Shown here in pieces: positions 1 to 11,510 of a stretch of 64,000 nucleotides of DNA; within the stretch, counting starts at the first letter, position 1; each line of letters starts with the position of its first letter. The notes under the pieces were generated by a model. That model was not told where the DNA came from. It did no database searches and saw only the letters and a program-made list of their open reading frames with translations. The position numbers were made by a program, and so were the translations under genes. Origin of the DNA: Sipunculus nudus (lineage: Eukaryota; Annelida; Sipuncula; Golfingiida; Sipunculidae); assembly GCA_026874595.1 (NCBI GenBank), contig CM049306.1:88578642-88642641 (forward strand). The letters run 5' to 3'.

Positions 1-366
1 TATCGGACAGCAGCTTTCGCAACATTATTTCATTCCCAGGCCTGTCAAATCACTATTTTAAAAGACCTTCTGGAGGTTTAGAGAAAATGACGCCAATAAT
101 ACCTTTTCACTTTTAGAAGTAGTAATGTTATCCCACTTTTTTCAGTGCAAGAATATGTGTTTTATGTGCAGCACATTTTTTTCCAAAGAATAGGTCCATG
201 GTCTGTTGGTGGCACTTTCTTTTGAATAAGGATGAAGCTATCCATACGATATGATTGATATGTTTGTTATTAAGCCTTCAGGATTTCAGTTTTATATGCA
301 CGGGGTGAGGAAGAGATTAGAGCGAATCTCTGATGTTTAACGAGATTTCACCAGTATGCCAATGAA
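1..366. other. AT-rich spacer
   Basis: I see no gene, RNA gene or repeat structure here. It is ordinary AT-rich sequence that runs up to the SINE remnant on the right. Confidence 0.6.
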
Positions 367-450
367 GTCCTGGCGGGGTTCGAACCAGGGACCGTCAGCA
401 CCCTTGTCCAAAGCCTTAACTTCTAGGTTACGTCCTACCCCAGGATACGT
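367..450 (-). mobile_element. tRNA-derived SINE head (fragment)
   Basis: Read on the minus strand, this stretch has the two internal RNA polymerase III promoter boxes of a tRNA-derived SINE. There is an A-box-like stretch (TAACCTAGAAGTTAAGG) near 415-432 and a B box (GGTTCGAACCC) near 376-387, at tRNA-like spacing. The 3' side continues as non-tRNA sequence toward position 300. It lacks a convincing tRNA acceptor stem, so I call it a retroposon and not a tRNA gene. Its body does not match the SINE family at 7.2, 19.3, 36.5, 46 and 53.9 kb. Confidence 0.6.
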
Positions 451-2007
451 CCCACCGGATTCGAGGAGCACATTTTTCTTTCAATTTGTGTTTATGAAAC
501 AGATGTTTTCACTATTTAAATCAAGTTAAATTTTTTCGTAAACCTTTGACGGCCTGATGAAAACTTTCTTTATAAACAATAAATTAAAATTCACAATGGC
601 TTTAATTTAATGATTAATAACTAATGTCGAAATATTTTAAAATTAATTTTATGTATAAAATTGTAGCATCCAAAGTGATATCTATCTATGTGTGATATAA
701 TAAACTTAAAAACTGCTTGTTGCTTCTATATTTTTTGGCACAGGGGAAATATTTCATACTGATTACAAACATCAATTAGAATCATGAATCCGAGCAAAAT
801 ATTTTTCAAAAAGGGGTTGTAATAGTCAAGAGTTACAACATGGAAAACTAAATCCGAGATTTATTTTTGGTAGTAGGATGATAGAATGAGATAATTATGT
901 TAAATTTCAAGAACAGTTACTATTTACATTTCTTCTCGTATTTCAAGATGGCTGGTTCATTTCCACTGACACCTTATCTGCGGTTTCTTGTAACTGGTCA
1001 ATTTCCTGATGTTTTCTAGATGTCTTGATTTTATACAGTTTACCTAAAAAAACATTTATCAGACATTTGTGTGCTTTACTTTACTGGATAAATCTTAACT
1101 GGTAAATATTATCATTTTTCGCATGATACAAAGGCGTTTATACTTTATCATACTGATAAAGAGTCCTTTTTACTGTGTCATGCTGATAACAAGTAGGTCC
1201 TTCATCGTCTGAGAACCGGTACAAATTTCTTTAAACTTACCATTTCTTAACAGATACGAACTGGTCTGAGCTTTTTATTTGTATTAATAAAAGACGAAAT
1301 ATCAGTTTTTATTAAATGAAATTTTTAAAACAGCAAGGTGTTTATTTGGCTGGTTAATCTCTGCATGAATCTAAATATATAAAATTATATCACAGCTCAA
1401 TATCAACATGTTTTCTGCTGCACAAATTTTTCTAACTATTTCGGGTACAAAAATAATGTATATTTTTTTTGTCTGGACAAAAACATTGTTCACTAGATAT
1501 ATATTGTCAAGAATAAAGTACCCATCAGGAGGCCCGATCCGAAAGAAAACAAACCTGGGCAACATGCCGATATGAAATATATTACTTCTGGGAAACTATT
1601 TTAAAAAAATTACAATATTGAGAGTTTTGAGCATCAACAATGTGGGAAGCAGGTAGGGATTGATTGCGCCACCAAAATGCTTTTATTTTTGCGTATTTTT
1701 TCTTGTTAGCATGAAAGCCTGACAATCTTAAAGGAAGGGAGGGACAGTAAAAAGTGTTCTTCTGCGTATTACTGGAAAGGAGCTTCTTTTTGCTCATACT
1801 GGATTTAGAGGTAAACGTGCTCCAAGCGCACATACCACACCGAACATATCCATTGCTCATTAATGTTAATTTTTTATTCTGCTAAGAGTGTAAACTTATT
1901 CAAGTTTGTGTGTGTGTGTTTCTGTGTATATATTAACAACATAATAATTATTAACGGATTCTTATGAAATTTTCATTTTTATTTTCGGTATGGGCTAATG
2001 AGGTAAT
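451..2007. other. AT-rich spacer
   Basis: No supportable gene. There is a short (GT)n run near 1908-1921. The open frames at 1371-1565 and 1582-1860 (minus) are AT-rich, short and show no recognisable domain, so I treat them as chance. Confidence 0.6.
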
Positions 2008-2185
2008 GATCCGGATTCAACAACGTCATCAAGGAATATTCACAAATGTAAAGTTACTTATGTACGAATGAATCTGGGAATATGGACCGAATAAGTGGAT
2101 GCACACACGGTTTTGGGAGTACCCACAACAGGGACGCCCACATGGCGGATGCTTTCATTCCTTAGAATGCAGATTAATATTCTTA
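2008..2185 (+). mobile_element. Dispersed repeat, 3' half (GGCGGAGG family)
   Basis: This segment aligns by eye with the right half of the element at 24,262-24,616. The shared order is a GATCCGGATTC-like word, a TGGGAAT..TGGAC..GTAAGTG-like stretch, and then CCACATGGCGGA-TGCTTTCATTCC against CCACATGGCGGAGGCTTGTATTCC. The left end, with the CCTCCGCC motif seen in the 24-kb and 34-kb copies, is not visible, so the copy is truncated or decayed. I do not assign it to a named family. A database match to a non-autonomous DNA transposon would be my first guess. Confidence 0.55.
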
Positions 2186-2189
2186 AGGT

Positions 2190-3005
2190 TGTCTCTAAAA
2201 CAGTCGATACTTTTGGAATAGTTTCTATGATGGCAAAATCTGAAATGTGAAGTCTGCAGATGCATCTGCCATATATGGTAGTTAGATCAATTTTAATGAT
2301 CACACTTAACAGTGTACTTCTGTAAAATGAGCTTAATAATATTGACGTTTTATTGAATTTATAATGCCAGTGTGGACGATGGCTCAGACACACATTGTGC
2401 ATATTTTTATCATTGGTTGGTAGATGGCCTGTAGTTTCCTAGTTAGGATTAAGATTTTGAAAACATGCGTGTCTCTGGTACTAAGGTAGGTCGCTGCACA
2501 ATTAGCTTATTTATGTATCAGTACCACATTTTGAGTAAATTCCTGCAGTTGGATACAGAACCACATCCATGTTTACAGATATGAGAAATTGTGTAACCAT
2601 TGTCAAATGCAGGCATTCCAACTGCAGTAACTTCCATTTAATGTGGTTCACGTAGGCCAGATGTATTCGATGGTCACAGGTAATTACATATGACCATGTA
2701 CAAAGACCAGACTGCGGTTGAATCTGACAGCCTTTGTTCCTTTGTCATTCAAAACTCTTACTACATCTCCTGGTTTTGCTTTGAATGACAGACTTGACGC
2801 GAGACAAGGCCTGCAACAAAGCTTTATATAAAGTGTAATTCCGGGTAACTGCATTCTGCTCCCCGCAGAAATATGATCGACCATTTACTGCGGGACATGT
2901 ATCCACGTGATATTGACATTCCTGGGTGACAGTGTCAGAGCTCGGCTGACCTGTTATGGGAGAGGTCGGTTGGGTTTGACCGACAGCTTAAGGCGTAGGC
3001 ACTGA
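2190..3005. other. Spacer without recognisable content
   Basis: No gene is supported. The stretch near 2930-3005 is more GC-rich and leads directly into the 710-bp duplication, but I see no promoter or RNA signature in it. Confidence 0.5.
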
Positions 3006-3010
3006 CGGAA

Positions 3011-4412
3011 CCGTTTAACCTCTCCGCGCGTGTCAATTGGCAGCCATGTCACTTTTCTTTGAGGCGGCACCTTGCTTCCAGGAATTCACTTTATTTTAAT
3101 CAGTTTGGGTAGAGATGTTAGGTTGCAGCTAACGTAGTCTAATAATGGACCCGAATATTTCCCTTTTTATTTAACAATAGTTTATTATGTAACCTCTTTT
3201 AAGAAGAGAGTAATCAGAAGTATAAAAATATAATAATATTAAAAACGCTATATTTTAATACACTTTCAATCAATGAAACTCAAAGTCTTGATTACATTGT
3301 TCAACAATGCAGTATTAAAACTAAAATGAACGTTTAAACAACAAACTCAGCCCTCGTGTCTCTTTTTATATGCTTATTTTTTATTGTAATTATTGAAGTC
3401 ACGCATCTGACACTTTTCACACATATGTTAATAAAAGTTGCACAGTATTCTAGGTCTTTTTTTAAGAAACTATATTCAGTATTCATCACGGTAGGCGCAA
3501 CAATTAAACAGGACATTGGAAGTTTGTCTGACGCTTTGAGTGGCGGCACAGTGCGATTGTCTGACCCTTTGAGTGGCGGCACAGTGCGATAGCATTAACC
3601 TGTTTGCTATTACACGTTTTTCCATTTCATGCCTTGCCCTTCTCGTTTAATGAACAGCATTAAAGCTTTGGACTAAGAAATCCTGCAACATGTCGAGCAT
3701 ACATGCATTGCTGTTGCGTGCCGTTTAACCTCTCCGCGCGTGTCAATTGGCGGCCATGTCACTTTTCTTTGAGACGTCACATTGCTTCCGGAAATTCACT
3801 TTCAAAACTTGTATTTTAATCAGTTTGGGTAGAGAAATACAAATGTAGCAAACGTAGTCTAATAATGGACCCGAATCGTTCCTTAATTTGTAACAATAGT
3901 TTATCTTGTAAGCTCTTTTAAGTAAAGAGTAATAAAAAGTATAAAGTTTATTAAGATTAAAAAACTTAATTTTTCATAAACGTTCAATAAGTGAAACTCA
4001 AAGTCTTGATGACATTATTTAACAATGGAGTATTTGTATTAAAGTTACAAAGGTCATTCAAACAACAAACGAAACTGTCGTGTCTCTTTTTAAATGTTTT
4101 TTTTATTGTAATTATTATAGCCACGCATCTGTTATTTTTACACACTTATAGTTGAATAAAGTTGAACAGTATTATTGAACATTTTGTTATGGTCTATTTT
4201 AAGAAACTGTATATACAGTATTCATCAAAGTGGGCGTAACAACTAGGATATTTGAAGTTTATCTGACGCTTCGAGTTGCGGCCCAGTAAGATAGTATTAA
4301 CCAGTTTGCTATTACACGTTTTTCCATTTCATGCCTTGCCCTTGTTGTTAAATGAACACCGTTAAAGCTTCGCACTAAGAAATCCCGCAACATCTCGAGC
4401 ATACATGCATTT
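3011..4412. repeat. Tandem duplication, two ~700-bp copies
   Basis: Two diverged head-to-tail copies, 3011-3720 and 3721-about 4412. Both begin with CCGTTTAACCTCTCCGCGCG and both contain, in order, TAATGGACCCGAAT, GAAACTCAAAGTCTTGAT, a CGTGTCTCTTTTTA stretch, an ACGCATCTG word, GTTTGCTATTACACGTTTTT and ATTTCATGCCTTGCCCTT. Substitutions and small indels are spread along both copies, so the duplication is not recent. There is no shared open frame. It may be the start of a satellite array or a duplicated dispersed repeat. Confidence 0.9.
3524..3589. repeat. 33-bp direct duplication inside copy 1
   Basis: The 33-bp unit beginning TTGTCTGACGCTTTGAGTGG occurs at 3524-3556 and again at 3557-3589 with one base changed (ACGC to ACCC). 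The second 700-bp copy has only one version near 4260-4292. The 33-bp event therefore postdates the 710-bp duplication, or was lost from copy 2. Confidence 0.9.
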
Positions 4413-4814
4413 CTCTTCTGAGGTTCAAACCTTTATTACAAAAGCCTGTACCTTGTGAGGTATATATTCTTTTCCGACATGCTCTTATGCTGCATATCTG
4501 TTTAATATATAATGTGCCATAAAAACATAAAACAATGAACTGTCAGGGATTTATACAAGTAGGCTCCTCGTGAAATGGAATGAATATGATATTTGCCCGT
4601 GCTGTGGGTTTGTAATCATATTTGTAGCTGCCTGAGGGATGGTATCTGTCTACAGTAGAGGATCCAGATTGGAAAAGGGGATGTCTCAGGGGGCTATATT
4701 GCCCCTTTTTCAACCTGTTTAAGAAGGCCAAGCCAATTTTTGTTAGTTAAACGCCCCAATGTGGGTCTGAAGAGTTATTTACTGTTTACTCATAAGTCTT
4801 CATGACTTGGACAA
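4413..4814. other. Spacer
   Basis: No gene, RNA or clear repeat structure is visible. The short minus-strand open frame at 4543-4731 has no recognisable domain. Confidence 0.5.
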
Positions 4815-4872
4815 CCCCCCCCCCCCCCTCCCCCCGCCTATTCCCACTTTAAAAATTCCAGGAACCGCCTCT
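4815..4872. repeat. Poly-C tract and repeat-end motif
   Basis: A C14-T-C6 run at 4815-4835 is followed by TTTAAAAATTCCAGGAACCG at 4849-4868. A G/C homopolymer next to a 'TTCCNGGANCCGCC' word is a terminus I associate with dispersed DNA repeats of marine invertebrates. Similar arrangements occur near 7,900, 18,180 and 47,800. The family name is not claimed. Confidence 0.4.
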
Positions 4873-7154
4873 GTGCGTAAACGGAACGAATAGAAACCAA
4901 ATCTATTTACCTCTGACCACAATAAACGCCCGTAGACCGAGAACCTTAGAAATTTCAAGTGAATCAAGGCGGCTTCACGTGGTCAGATATCGGCTCGCTG
5001 TGGCCCGTAGATTAATGTCCAACACGAGGCTGATCAATCTACGTCGATTAGTCAAAGGCCTCTACTGGGAGCCGAGGATCAGCCCGCCCTCAAGATGGCA
5101 TTATTATCAGCCTCTAATGGATAAATACCCGGCCTTTTCGTATATGGTTGTCTGGGCTTTATTTATATTGGTGTGTAATTAAAAGACCAGACAAAGAATC
5201 AAGGTGGACGAGGGCCAATCCAAATCAGTTACAGTCATGCTGAAGAAGGGTTATAATGCAGCTGACGTCACACGAGGATGTGATCTATTTCTTGGTAATA
5301 GTTCCCGTCAGCTGCACGTAATACCAAATACGCTTCCTTTCAAGGACGATTTTCTGCGTACCTCGTATCCCCTGGGGCCTGTTTACACTAGGTTTTACAC
5401 ATGGTTCAAGATTCCATTTTGTACGCAGTGTTCATCTTACGTTCGGCGACATTCATACCACTCATCCACTTTACCAAGGCCGCCTTTAACGTTTTCGAAG
5501 TCGAAAGCGCTGGTACAGTGCCAAAATGTTCCAACCAATGACAAGGTGTTGTGGGTTTTCGAAAATTTTCCTTTTATTTGAAAAACCGTAGTACCCCACT
5601 ATCATTCGTGTCATATTCTGGGCAATGCGCGTCCCAGAGCTTTTGCGCCGTATAGCACAAATGCTGTCTTTATAAGCAGCGAGTTATTGGATAACATATT
5701 CAGGACAGAACTAATTTGTCCTGCCATACTGATCTTATGGCTTGTCAAATTACGTCATATTTTGTTATTTTGCCTGTTAAGAAGCCAGCGCGTGCGCAGG
5801 TGTACAGTTTCTTATGTCATGTACAGACCATGCATTTTATCACGACAGAGAGAATATGCATTGATAAATCTGTTCTTAACCAAAAGTACTTTAAAGTTTT
5901 TATTTTGTACACTTACATTTTATATTTAATTTAGGTAAGGTTCCTTCAAAGTCATGCCCAAGAGCGGAATATTCTTTTTTTGGTATTTTTTAAATAGTGT
6001 ATCCTGTTTTATACATTAGCATACGTTTTCATTTTAAACATGCCGATGAGATTGAATAACAGCAAAATTCGAATTCAACTAAAGGTTTAACATAGTCAAT
6101 AAAAATAACCGTTCAAAATACAAATCAATATCATATCCGCCCTCCGTAAATTGGAAAAAAATTGCAAAGGTCATACAGTCGTAAAATATTATTCAGGAGT
6201 AAATACTACCGTCTACTCTGAGAGTATTAATCTTTGAGATATAGTAAATAGTAAATGAAAAATGCAGAAACAGCAGAATAAAAAGTGCGGCTGTTTCAAA
6301 AGAGACCTGTCTGGGATATGTATTTTATGTGATATGTAATTTTTCAAACAAGTTTTAATACTATTTGTATGAACTCACTGTTGGACAAAGGTGATTTCTC
6401 ATCTTAAATCCGCAATCCCAATGAATTGATAAAATAGAAGGGACATACGTCTCACTGATATGACAAATTTACATGTCTCTTTGTCTTTTATAATGTAACA
6501 TATGAACGCTGATCAATAAGAAACAGGTTCTAGAAAATAGGAACCCGTAACCTGGCCAGGCTGAACGATTAAAATTACAGATTACCAACACGAGTGTAAC
6601 TCTGGCAATTTTAATACCAAAGGTTGCAATATGCTCATAAATCGACATATTTTGATATATTCTACGCTAAATAATGTTGCTGTCTGACATATCGTATTGT
6701 GATTTTTTTTCTTTCCCTTTTCCCCAAATGTGTGTTTTCTTATCAAAGTTGTTTCTTTTTAACTATATGCTGTGCCCTTCTTTATGCTCCACATTTTATT
6801 CCTTGATCTAAATTTTTTAATGTCATTACTAAAGTCACGTCATCGAATCGCTTCCTAAGCTGTGTCAACCTGTCTTTCCCCAAATATGTATCATCGTGTC
6901 ATGTGTAACCTGTGGAAGGCTTCCAAAATATTATACCATACCACGGTCTTGCTCATCATGTTTTTTTTGTTGCAGGTAACCGCCTGCATGTTTTAATATT
7001 AGCTAAAATAAGTATATGTACATCTTGAGTCTTCCATTCCGGTTTCGGACTTCATGACAGGGCAGTATCACACGCTTTCTCTCATTTTATCCTGGTTTTA
7101 CCGTGCATGCAGGCCCAGTGTCTTTTGCACCTGTGGGACCTTGATTTGTAATCG
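4873..7154. other. Spacer, no supported gene
   Basis: The 125-codon open frame at 5204-5581 (+) was examined. Its composition is unremarkable and shows no domain, no repeat and no obvious splice framing, so I do not call it a gene. The two overlapping frames at 5687-5934 are also chance-like. From about 5940 to 7100 the DNA is AT-rich with no visible feature. Confidence 0.5.
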
Positions 7155-7310
7155 TCACTATTGCCGGGTCGTACCACCGAGGTACCCCCGAAAGGCGTAA
7201 GTGAAACACAGCCGTTTGTCACGACCATATTTAGCCTGCAGAGCACTTACCCTTGGTGGGGGCCGATCATGAAAAAAGCACCGCCTCGGCTGAGATTTGA
7301 ACTCTTGTTT
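7155..7310 (-). mobile_element. tRNA-derived SINE, diverged copy
   Basis: On the minus strand a B-box-like word (GAGTTCAAATCTC, 7292-7304) is followed by GAGGCGGTG, CGGCCCCCACC, GGGTAAGTGCTCTGCAGGCT and finally CGCCTTTCGGGGGTACCTCG near 7165-7195. The B box plus the GTAAGCGCTCTGC linker links it to the SINE at 45,850-46,042. The CGCCTTTCGGGGGT block links it to the repeat at 36,522. This copy therefore joins the tRNA-like head and the central block of one family. The A-box half is decayed. Confidence 0.7.
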
Positions 7311-8121
7311 CTAATTAAGTCCTCTGCTCATGTGTGTTGTGGCATGGTTACCGTCCGTTCATAACGTGTGATAAACGGGTGCAATTAACGAAAATGCGAT
7401 GAACGCTGGTATGTGTTACAAGCTTTACCTACAGACATTTTAGAACATGCCCTAACTTTTGCGTCTGCGCTACGAAACATAAAACGCTGTGTAATGTCGT
7501 AGGCACATAGCGCTAAGCCTCGTTACGCATGCTATTTCATCCTGTTGCAAAGGTAACACAGGCCACATATTTGCTTGAATCACTTTTTGTGGATGTGATG
7601 TTATCGAGAAATGAGCGAAACTATGCACAGGGCACAGGGCCAAAATGTGATAAGATAGTGTTAGGTATCGCGTGTAACAAACTTTGGAGTCGGGTGCACA
7701 CAGCGAAATGAGTGCATGTCACCGTGAGGTATCTCCTATACTGGCACACGTGCTTTTTCTTAAGATGTGTCATCCGGTCTTTTTTTTTTCCTGCTTTAAA
7801 ATTACATCCACCAGTGTCAGCACGTCATTTGGGTTTGTCCCCTTTAAAATCTTTTAGTTTTTGCCAAACTGTGTGCCATTGGTCATGTGTCATCAGGGAC
7901 GTATCCAGGTGGGTGCCGCAGCCCCCCCCCCTCCAACAATCTACAATTACTACTGAGGATAAATAATAAGCCATGTTAACAATAACATTTTTTCCTGAAT
8001 TTGTCATAAGGTAACAAAAAAATTCTTTAAATTGCGATAATATTTAGCCTTTTTTCCCTTACACTCAGTTTTCATTCAGACTCTGGCAACTGTTTTTATT
8101 AGTATAAAAAATGTCCCGGTA

Positions 8122-8123
<2 letters not shown>
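7311..8123. other. Spacer with one repeat-end motif
   Basis: No gene. At 7898-7931 a GGGACGTATCCAGG word is followed by a C10 run, another instance of the poly-C/poly-G repeat-end motif. The open frames at 7712-7966 (+) and 7825-8007 (-) overlap this motif and are not credible genes. Confidence 0.45.

Positions 8124-8179
<56 letters not shown>
8124..8179. repeat. (AT)n microsatellite
   Basis: An uninterrupted AT dinucleotide run of about 56 bp. Confidence 0.98.
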
Positions 8180-8181
<2 letters not shown>

Positions 8182-9279
8182 TGGGTTTCAATTAATTATA
8201 TATTTATAACACTAATAAGATCTGAAGTCTCGATTGAGTCGACCCGACAGTTCTGTGTGTCATATATTTTGTAAACCCATGTTAATTAGATTTTTTTATA
8301 TATACCTTACTATTACATCAAGCTAGTGTCATTTTGAGTGAATCTTTTATTCGAAGTCACTTCGGGAGCACGGTGTAAATAAAAACTTATTCTTGGAACG
8401 TCCTGGTTGTAAAATCATCCCGTGCATATAAAGCCATGTTTATTACGTATTCTATGTAGTTTTACGTCATGGATGATGTCAGTGATAACAAGGTGCGGGA
8501 CTTCCTTCCTAACAAAACCGGCATCGTCATGAATGATGGTCACGTGCTATAATACAAATGAAAATACGACCACCATACATTTTATTTATGTTTGATGGAC
8601 GTATGAAGATCACATTCCGACATGACTGATTCCTGAACAACAGTGACAGATCACTATGAAATGGACATGAAAAAATAATTCCTTTTTGGTCTTCGTGTAT
8701 TATTAAAAAAAAGTCCATTGCCTTTTTTCAGATTTCTTTAAAAAAAGTATTGTATTTGGTTGCGTCACGAAAAGGATTTAGATTATGCAAATTTATTATA
8801 TTTTTTTTATACTCCTGCCCATACTCCATATTTAGTTTGCCGCTGTCATGTTTATTAATCCTCTTGGGCTTCTGAGAATGCAAAATCAGACGTTTCAAAA
8901 TGGTCATGAAAACTTGGCCTATTAATGTCCATAATCAATATTATTATTGTAGTAGTAGTAGTTGTAATAGCAGTAGCAGAAGTAGTTACAGTATATATAT
9001 ATAGCATATTTGCATATGCATGGTGTAAATAGTATTGTGTAATGAGAGAAAGTTCAATAAATTATACGCATGTACAAGCAAAATGAGTCATTCAGTTAGT
9101 TGTTCTGTAATATACAAATGTTGATTCTGTGTCACACAGTGATACTGTGTGTTTTTAAGTGAAATCCAATATTTTGGTGATTACACCTATATAACGCTCT
9201 TTACACAGCGCTTTACCTATAAGGCTACTTCCTATATCGTTAGGCGCTGTTTGTTTTGACCTCGTATCCTGAATTGCAA
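8180..9279. other. AT-rich spacer
   Basis: No gene is supported. It contains the trinucleotide-rich patch listed separately. Confidence 0.5.
8940..9004. repeat. Imperfect (TAG)n/(ATT)n plus short (AT)n
   Basis: A run of ATT, then GTAGTAGTAGTAG with later AGCAGTAGCAGAAGTAG variants, ends in a short AT run. This is a small interrupted trinucleotide microsatellite. Confidence 0.85.
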
Positions 9280-9850
9280 CACCAGAGGGGAGCACTGTAT
9301 TTTTGTCCAATCATATGAGACCTTGTGCTGGAAAACAAAGCCAAGCGAGGAATACACGGAGCCAATCATATACATTTCTTTTTGAGTGACAGCTCATCCC
9401 CCAGCGAAACCGTCTGAACAGGCCAAAGGCTCAGAGAGAATTGCCCCTGACGTGGTTTGCTTAGGGCCTTTTGCACATAGGATGGTCGGCCGGTGAGCTG
9501 TAATTCAAACGAAACGTAACAACAAAGGCTGCGTGCACACCTCGCTGGCTGGTTTCAGTTCTGCAGACAACAGATACATGGCTACGCTAACACAGTCATA
9601 ATCGAATTGGTCGATGATGCGAGAATGCAGAGGGAGCAATTTAAATTCGACCGGAAACTCAAGCAGCGCTTGAAGCGCGGCAATGGGCGGAGCCAGGATG
9701 CCTGTCGAGTGTTTGTTTATTGGCATCTGATTGGCTGCTTGTCACATCGTACGTACGTTTATTTCAGTGGACAACAAACCGCCATCTGGTGTTTAAATAT
9801 ATCATAAACGGTCAAAGCTGGCAGCGTGAAAATCAGTTGCTTCTTTAGAA
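9280..9850 (+). promoter_or_regulatory. Promoter-like or conserved non-coding patch
   Basis: This patch is more GC-rich than its surroundings. It has two CCAATCAT words (9307-9314; CCAATCATA at 9362-9370), a GC box (GGGCGGAGCC, 9685-9694), an inverted CCAAT box (GATTGGC, 9729-9735), a TATA-like TTTAAATATAT at 9792-9802 and an initiator-like TCAGTT at 9833. The order GC box, CCAAT, TATA, initiator matches a polymerase II core promoter on the plus strand, although the TATA-to-initiator distance (~40 bp) is somewhat long. No coding sequence follows. It could be a lncRNA promoter, an enhancer or chance. Confidence 0.3.
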
Positions 9851-10564
9851 GCGCAAGATTTCCGCTGCCTCGGGAGCGTACACCTATACTGGCCCTAGGA
9901 GCCAACTGTTGCAAGCAGATAGCCTTACCAATGACGGGAATATGCCCAGCACAGGTCTTGCACGTTAATCTTCGAGGCCACCTTTAACGATCCTCGTTGC
10001 TGTGTATATATGTTTTTACACTTTTTTGCGAGGAGAGAACCCTGACACCTATCACTATAGGATAAAAAATGTGTTTATATCGGTATCATGACAACACAGA
10101 ACACCGTACCCCGCCTAGCGCTGGGAATAGTATCGACGTCTTAGGCGCTGTAGCACGGGTTGCTACTTGAAGAGTTTGCTGGCAGCTAGTCACAGGTGAA
10201 GCAGCAAACATGACTGGAAGAGACACTGTTTACTGAGGGCTTAATAACCGGTCCCTCAGCATACATGCTTAGTTATTACCAAGGTTTCAGGGGTCGACCT
10301 TTAAGTGTAAGAACTTGACATTCTCTTAAATTCTGTGACAGATTTGGCCGTGAAACAATTGCAAATTATCACGTTAACGCCGGAATATGACAAATGTAAG
10401 AATTATTTATAACTATATATGTAACAACATTTAGATCAAATAAAAACAAGTGACCCATGACGCTCAGCCGACTGACATGTTGACAATATGTCCTTGCACA
10501 GGCAACTAATTAAGATAATGTCCAGCCTTTCCTGAGGAATCTGGCAATTTGTGTGTATTTTGCA
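9851..10564. other. Spacer
   Basis: No gene. From 9850 to 10,200 the sequence stays moderately GC-rich with no repeat or RNA fold I can support. From 10,250 on it is AT-rich. Confidence 0.5.
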
Positions 10565-11300
10565 TTATTTCTGGGGTGCTCAAACATACCCCAAAACTCA
10601 TAGGAGAATATAGGATACAGTGACCGAATTTCAGTTTCTGGGGAGAACTTTTGAGGAACTCTCAGGATGTCAAGTTAGAGAAAATTTTTGGCCAAATGGT
10701 TATGATTTGTGCCCTACTTTGGTATATTATTTTCAATCATTCTGAGGGGTGCTTATAAGCCCCATAGCTCAGAAAATATGGGTAACAGAGGCCTAATTTC
10801 ACGTTTCCAAGGGGACTTCTCATGGATCTCTTTGGATTTAAAGTAAGATTCCAGGTCCAATGGTTATGATTTGTGCCCTGCTTTGGTCTCAAAAAAGAGA
10901 AAAAATAGTAAAAAATAAAAAAAAAAAATACAGGTGGCGCCATCAGTCTGCTGATGAAACATATCATGACAAATATCCATGCAAAGAATCATGGTGATCA
11001 ATGCATTAGCTGTTCAGATACTTGAGCTTTTTCATCAAATTTTCATTATTCTTGGGGGGGGGGGGGGGTACTTCGGAGCCCCATAATTTGATGAATATGG
11101 GTAACAGAGACCTAATTCCAGGTTTCCATGGAGACTTTCATGGACCTCTCTAGATGTTTAGTTAGAAGATTCCTGGTCCAGCAGTTACGATTTGTGCCTG
11201 GTTAACGGAAAGACGGACAGACAGCTAGACAGACGGACGGACGACGGACAAAGAGTGATTGCTAAAGCTCAGATGACTTACAGTCAGCTGAGCTAAAAAA
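10565..11300 (+). mobile_element. Dispersed repeat with three decayed internal units
   Basis: Three related units start near 10,565, 10,731 and 11,041. Each runs from a GGGGTGCT/GGGGGTACTT word through ATGGGTAACAGAG-CCTAATT-like text and GTTTCCA to TGGTCCA/TGGTCCAA and GGTTATGATTTGTGCCCT or a variant. A G15 run (11,054-11,068) lies in unit 3. The right end has a purine-rich GACGGACGGAC tract, then AGCTCAG (11,266-11,272) and CTGAGCT (11,288-11,294), which can pair as a hairpin, then poly-A. I associate this tail with abundant bivalve repeats. There is no open frame, so the element is non-autonomous. Confidence 0.65.
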
Positions 11301-11430
11301 TGAAAGATCTTAAAAGGTTATTTAAATTACTTACAAGGAGAAAAAAAAGGGATCACTACATTCGAGCTTTGTACCTGGGTATGTTCTTGCTATCACATTC
11401 CAGGAACGTTTAAGCTTGCTTTTTTGTTAG

Positions 11431-11433
<3 letters not shown>

Positions 11434-11504
<71 letters not shown>

Positions 11505-11510
11505 AATGTA
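11434..11510. repeat. (AT)n microsatellite
   Basis: Two AT dinucleotide runs separated by an AA interruption near 11,479. Confidence 0.97.

Noticed and set aside
5204-5581. 125-codon plus-strand open frame
   Set aside because: No domain, no matching downstream or upstream exon framing, unremarkable composition.
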